From: Pseudomonadota bacterium
Lineage (GTDB): Bacteria > Pseudomonadota > Gammaproteobacteria > Steroidobacterales > Steroidobacteraceae
DNA: 64,000 nucleotides
Direction of reading: 5' to 3'
Assembly (NCBI GenBank): GCA_016703895.1
Contig: JADJBE010000001.1
Span: 373,501 to 437,500, forward strand
Part shown: positions 26,992 through 36,539 of the stretch, piece after piece
How positions within the stretch are numbered: the first letter of the stretch is position 1
How the letters are laid out: every line of letters begins with the position of its first letter
Notes under the pieces: model-generated
Seen by the model: only the letters and a program-made list of their open reading frames with translations
Databases searched by the model: none
What the model was told of the DNA's origin: nothing
Made by a program: the position numbers and the translations under genes

Positions 26992-29351
26992 GCGGTGAGA
27001 GTTTGTTCCGGCGTCTTCGGTTTGACGAACCAGGCAGCCAGCGCCGGAATCAGCAGCACCGCGCCTAACATGTTGACGAAGAACATGAAAGTCAGCATGA
27101 CGCCTATATCTGCCTGGAACTTGAGTGGCGAGAAGACCCAAGTGACGACACCGATCGCGAGCGTGATCCCGGTGAAAATAATACTGGCACCGGTGACGCG
27201 CATCGTCTTCTCGAACGAGTCGTGCACCGACAAGCCCTGCGCCAGATACTCCCGCATCCGGCTCCACAGATAGATGCCGTAGTCGACACCGATGCCGGCA
27301 CCGAGCGCCACCATCGGCAAGGTGTTCATCTTGAGGCCAATGCCGAGCATCGCCATGACGGCATAGACAAGTATCGACACCAACGCGAGCGGCACGACGA
27401 CCAGCAGAGCGCCGATAACCGAGCGGAACATGAGCAGGCACATGAGAATGACGGCCGCGAACACGCCAGCGAGTATCGGAAACTCCTTGGCCTTCACCTC
27501 TTCATTGGTCGCCGCCATCACGCCGACGTTGCCGGTAGCCAGCTTAAAGGCTGCGCCCTGCACCGGGTTGTCAGCGCGCCACCGTTTGACGGCCGCCACG
27601 GCGCGCTCGATCGTCTCGGCGCGGTGGTCCACCAGGAACATCATGACAGGCACGACGTCACAGCGGGCGTTCAACAGACCCGTACTGGTTTCGATATAGC
27701 GCGTCGACTGCGTGAGCTGGTTGGGCTCGCGCGGAATCGTGCGCCACTTGAGGTTGCCTTCGTTCCAACCGGCAATCGCCACACGCGCGACCAGCGGCAG
27801 CGACACCACCTCCTGCACACCTGCAACATTCATCATGTGCCAGGAGAAATTGTCGACCGCCATCATCAGTGCATGGCTGGTGCACAGCGGCTGCTCGGTC
27901 TCGACGATGACCGTCAAGACATCCACACCGATCGAAAACTTCGAGGTGATCAGGTTACTGTCCAAGTTGTAGCGTGAATCGGCGCGCAACTCCGGAACAC
28001 CCGCCTGCGTATCGCCGATCGGTGTTTCGCGCCCCTTCCACCAGCCGACCATTCCAAGCAGCACGGCCAGCACGATGATGGCGAGCGCCGGGCCGCGCCG
28101 GGTGATGCCCGCAAGCCAGTGCCACCAACGCCCGAGCATTTCCTGCCGCGCGGCGACGCGCGTCCGATAGCGCTGATCCCAGCTCACATAGGAAATCAAT
28201 ACGGGTAGCAGGATCAGATCCGTGAGGATGACGACCGCCACACCAATGCTGGCGGTGATCGCCATCTCCTGCACGACCTGCACTGGAATCAACAGGATCG
28301 TGACGAAGCCGATCAGATCGGCGAGCAATGCGATCACGGCTGGTACTAACAATTGCCGAAACGTGCGTCGTGCGGACTCCATACTATCGAGTCCTTCGAT
28401 GGCCGCCTCCTTGACGGCACTGATCTTCTGCACGCCATGGCTGACGCCGATGGCAAACACCAGGAACGGGACCAGCAAACCGAGCGGGTCCACGCCGAAG
28501 CCGAGGCCCACGAGCACACCCAACTGCCAGACTACAGCCATGACCGAGCAGACAACAGGCACCAGCGCAACGCGCAGCGACATCACATAGAGCCACACGG
28601 CGAGCAGCGTCAAGGCGATGGTGATCAGCGCAAAGATGACTACCTGTTGTGCGCCTGCGGCAATGTCGCCCATGACCTTGGCAAAGCCAATCATGTGTAC
28701 GTCGATGGCGGAGCTCTCGATCTGTTGCCGCACGCGCTCCTCGAGCTTGCGGGCTATCTCGATCGGGTCGACCGGTGTGCCCGCCGCGTCTTGTTCCAGC
28801 ACGATCGCCGACACGAGTGCGCCGGAGAAATCATTAGCGACGAGTCGGCCCACGATACCGGCCTTCAGGATGTTCTCGCGTACCAACGCCAGGCTTGCCG
28901 CGGTCGGCTGAAAGTCGGCCGGCACCACGTTACCGGCCTGAATACCGTCCTCGACGACCTCGAGGTAGCGCACGTTCGGCGTGAACAACGACTGGACGCG
29001 ACCACGATCGATGCCGTCCATCACAATGATTTCGTCGGTCGCCTGCTTGAGCGCGTCGAAGAACTCCGGCGTAAACATGTTGCCGTCGCGCGCGATCAAG
29101 GCGATCAAGACGCGATTGGCGCCGCCAAACTCGGTCCGATGTTCGACAAACGTCTGCATGTACTCGTGTTTGAGTGGCAGTTGCTTGGTGAATGCAGCGT
29201 CGATGCTCAAGCCGCGCCAGACGAGCACCAGCATCACGACTGTGATCAGAGCAAACAGCAGCATGATCAGGCCGCGGTGACCGAAGATCAGGCGCTCCAG
29301 CCAGGCTGCGAATCCGTCGCTACGCATGTTAGGCGGCGCAGGAGTTGTCAT
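26988..29351 (-). CDS. RND-superfamily (MMPL/HpnN-like) transporter
   Basis: This 787-residue inner-membrane protein has the RND layout: one N-terminal helix, a large periplasmic loop (about 50-240), five or six helices, a second loop (about 440-620) and six more helices. The motif G-A-G-I-G-V-D-Y-G-I-Y in the second half and the sterol-sensing-like first helix bundle match the MMPL/hopanoid (HpnN) branch, which moves lipids or hydrophobic compounds. Overlaps of 4 bp (ATGA) with both neighbours link it to the YCF48-like and decarboxylase genes. Confidence 0.9.
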   Translation of the reverse strand: MTTPAPPNMRSDGFAAWLERLIFGHRGLIMLLFALITVVMLVLVWRGLSIDAAFTKQLPLKHEYMQTFVEHRTEFGGANRVLIALIARDGNMFTPEFFDALKQATDEIIVMDGIDRGRVQSLFTPNVRYLEVVEDGIQAGNVVPADFQPTAASLALVRENILKAGIVGRLVANDFSGALVSAIVLEQDAAGTPVDPIEIARKLEERVRQQIESSAIDVHMIGFAKVMGDIAAGAQQVVIFALITIALTLLAVWLYVMSLRVALVPVVCSVMAVVWQLGVLVGLGFGVDPLGLLVPFLVFAIGVSHGVQKISAVKEAAIEGLDSMESARRTFRQLLVPAVIALLADLIGFVTILLIPVQVVQEMAITASIGVAVVILTDLILLPVLISYVSWDQRYRTRVAARQEMLGRWWHWLAGITRRGPALAIIVLAVLLGMVGWWKGRETPIGDTQAGVPELRADSRYNLDSNLITSKFSIGVDVLTVIVETEQPLCTSHALMMAVDNFSWHMMNVAGVQEVVSLPLVARVAIAGWNEGNLKWRTIPREPNQLTQSTRYIETSTGLLNARCDVVPVMMFLVDHRAETIERAVAAVKRWRADNPVQGAAFKLATGNVGVMAATNEEVKAKEFPILAGVFAAVILMCLLMFRSVIGALLVVVPLALVSILVYAVMAMLGIGLKMNTLPMVALGAGIGVDYGIYLWSRMREYLAQGLSVHDSFEKTMRVTGASIIFTGITLAIGVVTWVFSPLKFQADIGVMLTFMFFVNMLGAVLLIPALAAWFVKPKTPEQTLTA

Positions 29352-30376
29352 GGTGCAGCCACCGCGACGCGCTGGACGCCCGCCTCGCCCACGGCGATGA
29401 CCATGGCCGGCCCGCCAGGAACCATTGCTGCGATCGCCTTGCGATTCGGCTGCTGCTGTAGCTGCCAGGAAGCGCCACCATCAGGACTAACTAGCAGTAC
29501 GCCTGAAAGCCCTGCGATCACTACCGCGCCATCCGTTAGCCGCAAGCCATCGGTGAGCATCGCCGTGGTGTCGGTCGGAATCGCGATCCAACTGGCACCT
29601 GCGTCGTTGCTGCGCCACAGATTGCCCCGCAGTCCGAAGGCCAGCAGCGCACCGTCCTCGAGCGGCAGCACACCATAGAACGACCCCTCATAGGGCGACG
29701 GCAGCGTCTGCCAATTCATGCCGCCATCGTCGGAGCGATACAGGTGACCCGCCTCAGCCGCGATGTACAGTTTGTCGCCAGCCGCAACAATGCGATTGAG
29801 GTGATAGTCCGGCGCAAACTCATCGTCCGACGGCTCACTGCTAACCACACTCGACACGGGCAAGGCCGCGAACTTGCGGCTAACCCAGGTCGTACCACCG
29901 TCGGCGGTGGTCAGATAGGCGCCATACGCGCCCACCGCAATGCCGCGCTGCCGATCAGCGAACCAGACATCGAACAGGGCCTGCTGGGTATCCGGCGCAA
30001 AATAGACACGCTGCCAGTTCTCGCCGCCATCGGTTGTCTTGAGAACGGTCTCGTCGTGCCCCACGGCCCAACCGTACTCGGCGTCGCTGAAGAAGACGCC
30101 CGTCAACATGTTGCGGGTCGGCACAAAACTGGCTTGCCGCCAAGTCGCGCCGCGATCATCCGAGAGCAGCACGTGACCACGCCAGCCCACCGCAACCAGG
30201 CGAGCACCGGCCTCCGTCACATCGAGCAGCAATGTGTCGTCTGCCAGCGGCAGGGTCTCAGCTGGCTTGTTAGCCTCGTCGGCAGCATCGAGCGCCGACT
30301 GCGCGACCGCCAACGGCGCGACCGCGGCTGTGAATGCCAGAGCCAGGCCGCAAAAGAAAGCGGGCCGGCTGATCAC
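29348..30376 (-). CDS. Secreted YCF48-like beta-propeller protein
   Basis: This 342-residue protein has a signal peptide (ends near A-V-A-Q-S) and at least six Asp-box-like repeats: D-D-R-G-A-T-W, D-G-G-E-N-W, D-G-G-T-T-W, D-G-G-M-N-W, D-A-G-A-S-W and D-G-G-A-S-W. This predicts a YCF48/BNR beta-propeller in the periplasm. Homologues recur beside RND transporters and DUF1329/DUF1302 proteins, and a scaffold role for the transporter is a common inference. Its start lies 41 bp after the DUF1329 stop and its stop overlaps the RND start. Confidence 0.88.
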   Translation of the reverse strand: MISRPAFFCGLALAFTAAVAPLAVAQSALDAADEANKPAETLPLADDTLLLDVTEAGARLVAVGWRGHVLLSDDRGATWRQASFVPTRNMLTGVFFSDAEYGWAVGHDETVLKTTDGGENWQRVYFAPDTQQALFDVWFADRQRGIAVGAYGAYLTTADGGTTWVSRKFAALPVSSVVSSEPSDDEFAPDYHLNRIVAAGDKLYIAAEAGHLYRSDDGGMNWQTLPSPYEGSFYGVLPLEDGALLAFGLRGNLWRSNDAGASWIAIPTDTTAMLTDGLRLTDGAVVIAGLSGVLLVSPDGGASWQLQQQPNRKAIAAMVPGGPAMVIAVGEAGVQRVAVAAP

Positions 30377-30417
30377 TCAATCGGCCCGTGTTGCGGTGCT
30401 GACTTTGAACGCTGCCG

Positions 30418-31806
30418 TCAACGGACGCCGCGACGCGTCAGCGCGCTCGGCTGGAAGTTGGCGGTCGAGAACTTGGCCGAGAAATCGTAAGTCTGCGGCT
30501 CCTCGTTGTCGAGGCCGAGCGCGAGGTAGCGTCCGTTCGACAAATCGAAGGTGGTCTCAAGGGTCGTCCAGACCGTCGGCAGATCGTAATAGTTGATCAC
30601 GTGCCCTTCCTGCACGCGGTACAACTGACCACGACGGTCATAGCAATCGACCGCGAGGATCTGCCAGCTATCCTCGTCGACATACAGCGTGCGGCGACTA
30701 TAGAGATGACTCATGCCCTGCTTGAGCGTCGACTCCACCACCCACACCCGGTGCAGCTCATAGCGCGCCAGATCCTGGTTGATGTGGTTCTTCTTGAGAA
30801 TGTCGGCGTACTTGACCTTGTCGCTATGCAGTTTGTAGGCGTTGTAGGGCACCAGGATTTCCTTCTTGCCGACCAGCTTCCAGTCATAGCGCTCCGGGCT
30901 ACCGTTGTAGATGTCCAGCTGGTCGGAGGTGCGCAGATTATCCGAGTTGGTGCCCGGATTATCGAACGCTACGTTGGGCGCCCGCCGCACCCGACGCTGA
31001 CCGGGGTTATAAATCCAGGCCTTACGATTCTCCACCGATTGATCGAGCGTCTCGTGGACTAACAAGATTTCGCCAGCCAGACGTGCTGGGGCGAGCGTCT
31101 CCTGAATGAAGTAGACGATCGTGTTGTTCAAGTTCTCCGTCTTGGCGCCCGGCGCGCTGTAGGGAACGTAGAAATCCTCTTTCAAACGCACCATCGTGTA
31201 GGCGCCGCCGGCGGTCACGGGTGCCTGGCCATAGATACGGATGGCCGAATCGACGCGGTAGCGCAGAATGTGATTCCAGAAGACCTGCACGCCTTCTTTC
31301 GGGATGGCGAACGGGATGCCTTCACCGGCATTCAGCACGCCATTGCCACCCGGCGCCAGTTTGGCGGTGGTCGCAATCCGTTTCGTTGCTGCGTAGATAC
31401 GCTCTGGCACCGCGGCGCTGCGGCGAGTCGGATAGACAACCATCTTGTAGCTGTCGCGATAGGTCTGCAGCAGCTTCTTGTGCCCCTCGGTCAGTTGCCC
31501 CGCGTACTGACCCATGTTCGCCGCCGTGACCGTGTACAGCGGTTTGTCACTGGCATAGGGGTCCGGATGGAACTGCCCTGGCTTGAAGTTGGGAAAGCCC
31601 GCCTTGGCAGGCGAGGTGATACCACCATCCCACGCCGGGATCGTACCCGCAGCGTTGCCAGCCTTCTCGCCACCCAGCGGCGTCAGATCAGCACCTAGTC
31701 TGGCCGCTTCAGCGGCGGTCGCTTGCGACAACGCCGGCAGCGCAATCAAGCTTGCGGCGACGGCGAACAGCGCGCCGATGACAGTCTGAGTCGTGTTGCT
31801 ACGCAT
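30418..31806 (-). CDS. DUF1329-family outer-membrane/periplasmic lipoprotein-like protein
   Basis: This 462-residue exported protein has a signal peptide (ends near A-L-S-Q-A) and the DUF1329 hallmarks: A-A-R-L-G-A-D-L-T-P-L-G-G-E-K-A-G-N at the mature N-terminus, P-A-W-D-G-G-I, and a late R-R-T-L-Y-V-D-E-D-S-W-Q-I motif. Related proteins fold like LolA/LolB lipid carriers, so a role in moving hydrophobic compounds or lipids is likely. It sits between DUF1302 (24 bp upstream) and the YCF48-like gene. Confidence 0.92.
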   Translation of the reverse strand: MRSNTTQTVIGALFAVAASLIALPALSQATAAEAARLGADLTPLGGEKAGNAAGTIPAWDGGITSPAKAGFPNFKPGQFHPDPYASDKPLYTVTAANMGQYAGQLTEGHKKLLQTYRDSYKMVVYPTRRSAAVPERIYAATKRIATTAKLAPGGNGVLNAGEGIPFAIPKEGVQVFWNHILRYRVDSAIRIYGQAPVTAGGAYTMVRLKEDFYVPYSAPGAKTENLNNTIVYFIQETLAPARLAGEILLVHETLDQSVENRKAWIYNPGQRRVRRAPNVAFDNPGTNSDNLRTSDQLDIYNGSPERYDWKLVGKKEILVPYNAYKLHSDKVKYADILKKNHINQDLARYELHRVWVVESTLKQGMSHLYSRRTLYVDEDSWQILAVDCYDRRGQLYRVQEGHVINYYDLPTVWTTLETTFDLSNGRYLALGLDNEEPQTYDFSAKFSTANFQPSALTRRGVR

Positions 31807-31830
31807 ATCGTGTTCCTCGATCGGTTCTGC

Positions 31831-33939
31831 TCAGAAAGAGTACTTGATTGTGGCGGCGACGAAGTCGCGATCGTTCGTATCGTTCCAACGGCCCGCGCCA
31901 CCAAATTTCGTCCACGCCATATCCAGTTCCCACTTGGCCTGTAAATTGGCCGACACGCCGAGTGTCAAGCCGTACCGACCCTCGACGAAATTACCGCCCG
32001 GGCCAGGCGTGGTGCCGTCAACGTCGTGCTGCCAGGAGAATCGCGGCAGCACGTTCCAAGGCCCCATCAAGCCCGGGTATTCCAGCCGACCTGCTAGCCG
32101 ATAACCCCACGAGGTGGAATCAGCAAAGCGGTTCTGCGGCTCGACGAGATTAAGCGCCAAACACTGCGCAGGCGGCAGCGCCGGGCAATGACGGCTGGCC
32201 AGTTCAGCGTTGCCGCTGACCGACGTACCCGGACCATTGTAGCGCAAGCCGCGGCCGTTCGGGCCACCGTTCAACTTGTTAGGCAGGTCCTGTACCTGGG
32301 TGATGCCGACTTCGGCCACCATCACCATCTGCGCTGCCTTCAGCACGTTCACAAATGTCTTGGTGGCGGTCGCCTGCGCCTGCCAGACATCGTGGAGTGC
32401 AAAGCCTGAAATCTCCTGATTGAGGCCAAAGGCACCGAGCTGACCGCAGCGCGAAATCGTTGCGGCTGCCGGGACGCCCGGCGGGCAAACCGGTGGCAGC
32501 GGTGTATTGCGCAGCGTCGCGAGTCCCTGCTCGAACGGCGTAAGCGCTGCGAACAGCAGCTCGACGTCGTCGTACTGTAGCGGCGCGTCCTTGCGATAGG
32601 AGACCTCGCCCTGCAACGCAATGCCGCTGGACTGCAATTGCGTATTGAACGACAGACCGATGAGCTGAATGTCTTCGGGATACTCGATGAAATAGCCGGC
32701 GGTGATCGCGTACTCGTGCGTGGCGATGTTAGTAGCCTGACTGGTGACGTCACCGCCACCGAGCTGCGTATTGGCGCCAACGGCCGCATACGAACGCGCG
32801 TTGGCCAGTGACAAATTGCCGCCTTGCGAGGCGGCGCGCGCAACGCCAAGCTGCGCCGCGGTTTCGATGGCGGCCGCGATCGGCAGGCCTGCTGCGAGGC
32901 CCTGCGCAGCCGCACCAACTGTATTGAGCGCACCCCAAGCATTGCCGAGACCCGTCTGTGTGCCCGTGCGACCCGAGATGAGCGGCAAGCGGCTGTGATA
33001 ATTGAGGAAGAACAGACCGAACTCAGTGCCGTTGTTGAAGTTCGGCGCGTACAGCTTGACGTTGAAGCCATACTGGCCGGAGTCCGACGGCGCGCGGTCG
33101 GGCAGACGTTTAACGTTCTGGAAGTCGCTGATCAAGGTGCCGCCGAGCGGCCGGAAATCGACGCCGGCGTCCGAGAAACCGCCAAAGCCGAGGATCACCC
33201 GGTCGCCGCCAGTCACGGCAAAGTCGTTAGCACTGAAATAAGAACCCGCCGGTTCGGGCACGGTCGCGTTCCAGTCTGTAATCAGGATCGCTTGCGCCGA
33301 GAGGTTGTCGGTCACCTGGACACTGAAGTTGGCCATCTCCTGCGGCAAAAAGCCTTCTTTCAGTTCCGAACCAGGAACCCGCAGCGCTGACACGTCGAAA
33401 TGGTTGATGACGTTGATGCCGTTCTGGATGAAGGTGCTCTCGCCCCAGCTAACAGCCTGGCGACCTAGCCGCAGTTCCGCGGGGCGACCGCCGATGTCGA
33501 AGCGGCCTATAGACGAACGCGTCCAGCAGACGCGTGTAGCTGCTGACCAAGTCCTGGATCGACTGCCGAGTGGCGTTCGATCGGTTTCGTCAGCGTGCAT
33601 GTCGTACAGCGCCGAGCCGCGTACAAAGGCGCCGAATTTCTCATAGCGTAGCGACAGTTCGCTGACCGCCTTGAATGCGCTCGAGTAGAGGCCGGTGTCG
33701 TAATTTAGATTGCCGTCGTCAATGTTGGGTGAGCGGCCACAACCACCGTCAGCAATCGCCACCAGATTGCAGTCGCGGCTCTCGATACGCCACGCCTGAC
33801 CATAGCTGATGGTCGTGTCGAGACTGCCGGTGAACTTGCCGGACTCACTGCCAAAATCGATGGCGTGCGTTAGCGGCGCCACCAGAACGGCGGCAAGGCT
33901 GAGGCAAGCCACCGAGAGTAGACGCTGTGTGTTGCTCAT
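31831..33939 (-). CDS. DUF1302-family outer-membrane protein (about 20 residues scrambled by paired indels)
   Basis: This protein of about 702 residues is a predicted beta-barrel with a signal peptide (M-S-N-T-Q-R-L-L ... T-H-A) and a terminal phenylalanine (Y-S-F). The start at 33939 follows a GGGGATC ribosome site; the longer in-frame start is less likely. Near 33508-33566 the frame reads a Ser/Arg/Trp-rich stretch unlike the family, while the neighbouring frame reads D-L-V-S-S-Y-T-R-L-L-D-A-F-V-Y, as expected. A one-base loss and a one-base gain cancel each other. It partners with DUF1329 in all known clusters and probably forms a lipid or hydrophobic-compound pore. Confidence 0.88.
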   Translation of the reverse strand: MSNTQRLLSVACLSLAAVLVAPLTHAIDFGSESGKFTGSLDTTISYGQAWRIESRDCNLVAIADGGCGRSPNIDDGNLNYDTGLYSSAFKAVSELSLRYEKFGAFVRGSALYDMHADETDRTPLGSRSRTWSAATRVCWTRSSIGRFDIGGRPAELRLGRQAVSWGESTFIQNGINVINHFDVSALRVPGSELKEGFLPQEMANFSVQVTDNLSAQAILITDWNATVPEPAGSYFSANDFAVTGGDRVILGFGGFSDAGVDFRPLGGTLISDFQNVKRLPDRAPSDSGQYGFNVKLYAPNFNNGTEFGLFFLNYHSRLPLISGRTGTQTGLGNAWGALNTVGAAAQGLAAGLPIAAAIETAAQLGVARAASQGGNLSLANARSYAAVGANTQLGGGDVTSQATNIATHEYAITAGYFIEYPEDIQLIGLSFNTQLQSSGIALQGEVSYRKDAPLQYDDVELLFAALTPFEQGLATLRNTPLPPVCPPGVPAAATISRCGQLGAFGLNQEISGFALHDVWQAQATATKTFVNVLKAAQMVMVAEVGITQVQDLPNKLNGGPNGRGLRYNGPGTSVSGNAELASRHCPALPPAQCLALNLVEPQNRFADSTSWGYRLAGRLEYPGLMGPWNVLPRFSWQHDVDGTTPGPGGNFVEGRYGLTLGVSANLQAKWELDMAWTKFGGAGRWNDTNDRDFVAATIKYSF

Positions 33940-33944
33940 ATTTG

Positions 33945-33957
33945 GATCCCCAAAAAA
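33945..33957 (-). promoter_or_regulatory. Leader element with TTTTTTGGGGATC before DUF1302
   Basis: On the minus strand TTTTTTGGGGATC ends five bases before the ATG at 33939. The same 13 bases, with the same five-base spacing, precede the M13 peptidase start at 48133. It contains a GGGGAT ribosome-binding candidate. Further upstream, TATACT near 34046-34051 (minus strand) is a possible -10 element, with no clear -35. Confidence 0.45.
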
Positions 33958-34108
33958 CGTTCGACTACGAACCGAGAGCACCTGTTGTCACCGCGCGTCA
34001 TGGCCTGCCCCGAGGGGCCCCTGCAACGCAGCGTTATGCAATGCAGTATAGCAGCGCACTTTGCGTCATTAGAAAGCCCGGCGCGATCACGCTGCATCGC
34101 AACATGCG

Positions 34109-36535
34109 CTAGTCATGCGTAACTTGCAAGATGCTGTGGCGAATTTGCTCCGAGAGCACGATCTGGGCGTCCTGGGCAACCTGCTCGAGCACCTCGTCGA
34201 AGTCCAGTTTGCCGCCCTCGCCGACGCGAATGGCGCGCCGGTCGCGCAACAGGTCGATGAAGTTCTCGAACAACGCTCGGTCGAAGAACTCAGGCGAATT
34301 GAAGCCATAAAGCAGGGTCATGCGCTGCGCCATGAGCTGGCAGCGCTCGGCGAGCGCCCGCTGTGTGATCTGACCCGGTCCAGCCTCGATCAGCAGTGCG
34401 ATCGCAAGGTAGTAACGCTCGATAAACTGCAGGGTGAGCTGTGCCAGCAGGGAGAGTTGCATTGCGCCTGCTGACGCCGGCGGCGGCCGCCGCCAAACAG
34501 TCTGCTCCGCATTGCACTGCAGTACGCCGTGCTCGCGCAGTACAGCAAGCGTTTGAATGACGACCCGCGGCAGCTCTGTCTCGCGCCACTTGAGGAACAG
34601 CTCTGCCGCAATGTAGGGATAGATCCGCCAGGCGAGGCGCTGGATATCCTCGGTACGCATTTCAGCATTGGCTATGAAAGCACATGCAATCAGCGAGGGC
34701 ATCGCAAATAGATGCAGCACATTGTTGCGGTAGTAAGTTGTCAGCACGGCGTTAGCGTCGGTCATGCGAATGACGTCACCGAGCTTGTGCGGGTTACGCG
34801 TCACGATCCCCAGGGACTCGGCGTAGGCCAGAATCTCTGGCGCGCTGAGGCGGGTCACGGTGACCCGATCACCGTAGGGCATGGTCTCGAGATAGCCGCG
34901 GTAAAGCTGCAACTGACGCAACAAGTCCTGCTCGACCAGCGCGCTGCGCTGCGTAGCCAACAGACACAGCGCTAACAGATTTATCGGGTTAACGGCTGCT
35001 GCCGCATTGATCCGCTGCATGATGGCGACCGCCAGTTCATTGACAACCGCATTGATACCAGGATGGCGAGTATCGTCATTGAAAGCCTGGGTCCGCCATT
35101 CGGGCAAGTGCTTGTCGAGCAAGGCGTCGAGGTGCAATGGTTCACCCAGATTGACATTCACAGCGCCGAATCGCTCACGTAGCACCCGCACCGCCCGCAA
35201 CAGATCGAGGAAACCCTCCTTCTGCTTCGGCTTGCCGGAGAGCTCATCGACGTAGGTTGCTGCCTCGACGATACGCTCGTAGCCGAAATTCACCGGCATG
35301 AAGACGACCGGGCGCACCGGATCGCGCAGGTAGCTGCGCACGGTGATGGTCAACATGCCGGTCTTGGGCTGCAGCAAGCGACCCGTGCGCGAACGCCCGC
35401 CTTCGATGAAATACTCGATCGAATGGCCGCGCGCCATGATCGCCGCCAGGTACTTCATGAAAACCACGGTGTAGAGCGCATTGCCGCCAAAGCTGCGGCG
35501 GATGAAGAAGGCGCCAGCCTTGCGTATCAGGCGCCCGACAATCGGAATATTGAGATTGATGCCCGCCGCAATATGCGGGATAGCATAGCCCTGCGTGTAG
35601 ATCGCATACGACAGCAGCAAGTAGTCCATGTGGCTACGATGGCACGGCACATAGACAATCTCATTACCTTGCGCAACTTGCGGTAGCGAATCCGCGTGCG
35701 ACAAGATCACGCCGTCATAGACGCGGTTCCAGACGCGCGTAAAGATGATCGCCATGAACCGCACGAACGAATGGGAGTAGTTAGCGGCAATCTCTTCGCC
35801 GTAACCACGGGCGCGCAGCAAGGCCTGGCGACGCGAGATCTTTTTCTCGCGCGCCTCCGCAGCCGCCACCTGCCGCACGGCTCGTGCGCGCAGCACGCGC
35901 GCCAGAATCGTCCGGCGGTGCGACATGTCTGGCCCTATCCGCGTCGCGCGCTGGCGCCGCAGCACGCCACGCAACACGCGTGTCACGCGTCTGGCCTGGG
36001 CCGACTGCGGCTCCTCTTCCAGCAGGCTGCGCAGCGAGATCGGCTCACCGAACTCCAGCATCGTGTCGCGGCCGTTGATGAGCACCGCGAAGAACTTTCT
36101 CAGCCGTGACGTCAGCGTCCAGGACTCGGCAAACAAGAGCCGAAACCATGAGCCTTCTTTCTGGGGTGCGCGCCCCCAGTAAACCGAAGTTGGTATCAGC
36201 AACACGTCGAAATTCGGATCGGCGCGCGCCGCACGGACCAGTGCCAGAAGCGCGCGCGGTGGACGCAATTGTGGCGCAGCATCCCAGAAGCCGCGGCGGC
36301 GGCCGACATCGAAGACTGCTCGTTCAGCGCCCTTGCCACTCGTTAGTCGCCGCTCGAGCGTCGGCAATTCATGCCGCTTGATGGCATTGGCGAGCACTGC
36401 GAGGTCCGATGCGCTTTGCCGCTCGAGCACGTAGCACTTGCATGCATGACCCGCACGAAAATGCACCGCACTGTCCTCGGGACGCAAACTTGTGCGTACC
36501 CAGAGACCCAGCAAACGACGCATGAACCAGTCCAT
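34109..36535 (-). CDS. plsB: Glycerol-3-phosphate 1-O-acyltransferase
   Basis: This 808-residue enzyme transfers an acyl group to sn-glycerol-3-phosphate, the first step of phospholipid synthesis, at the inner membrane. Acyltransferase block I is H-R-S-H-M-D (H299, D304). Other blocks are A-F-F-I-R-R, E-G-G-R-S-R-T-G-R and V-F-M-P-V-N-F-G-Y-E. Length and motifs match gammaproteobacterial PlsB. It is followed upstream (4 bp) by a small hydrolase gene, which may share the transcript. Confidence 0.95.
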   Translation of the reverse strand: MDWFMRRLLGLWVRTSLRPEDSAVHFRAGHACKCYVLERQSASDLAVLANAIKRHELPTLERRLTSGKGAERAVFDVGRRRGFWDAAPQLRPPRALLALVRAARADPNFDVLLIPTSVYWGRAPQKEGSWFRLLFAESWTLTSRLRKFFAVLINGRDTMLEFGEPISLRSLLEEEPQSAQARRVTRVLRGVLRRQRATRIGPDMSHRRTILARVLRARAVRQVAAAEAREKKISRRQALLRARGYGEEIAANYSHSFVRFMAIIFTRVWNRVYDGVILSHADSLPQVAQGNEIVYVPCHRSHMDYLLLSYAIYTQGYAIPHIAAGINLNIPIVGRLIRKAGAFFIRRSFGGNALYTVVFMKYLAAIMARGHSIEYFIEGGRSRTGRLLQPKTGMLTITVRSYLRDPVRPVVFMPVNFGYERIVEAATYVDELSGKPKQKEGFLDLLRAVRVLRERFGAVNVNLGEPLHLDALLDKHLPEWRTQAFNDDTRHPGINAVVNELAVAIMQRINAAAAVNPINLLALCLLATQRSALVEQDLLRQLQLYRGYLETMPYGDRVTVTRLSAPEILAYAESLGIVTRNPHKLGDVIRMTDANAVLTTYYRNNVLHLFAMPSLIACAFIANAEMRTEDIQRLAWRIYPYIAAELFLKWRETELPRVVIQTLAVLREHGVLQCNAEQTVWRRPPPASAGAMQLSLLAQLTLQFIERYYLAIALLIEAGPGQITQRALAERCQLMAQRMTLLYGFNSPEFFDRALFENFIDLLRDRRAIRVGEGGKLDFDEVLEQVAQDAQIVLSEQIRHSILQVTHD

Positions 36536-36539
36536 CGAG

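Noticed and set aside
26992..27441. A longer N-terminus for the PLP decarboxylase.
   Set aside because: The extension lies inside the RND gene in another frame and has the repetitive Arg/His/Gly composition of an out-of-frame reading. M-T-P-E-E-F-R is the normal family start.
28353..29678. A long open frame on the plus strand opposite the RND gene.
   Set aside because: Its composition is Gln/His/Arg-rich with no domain, as expected from the reverse complement of a membrane protein gene.
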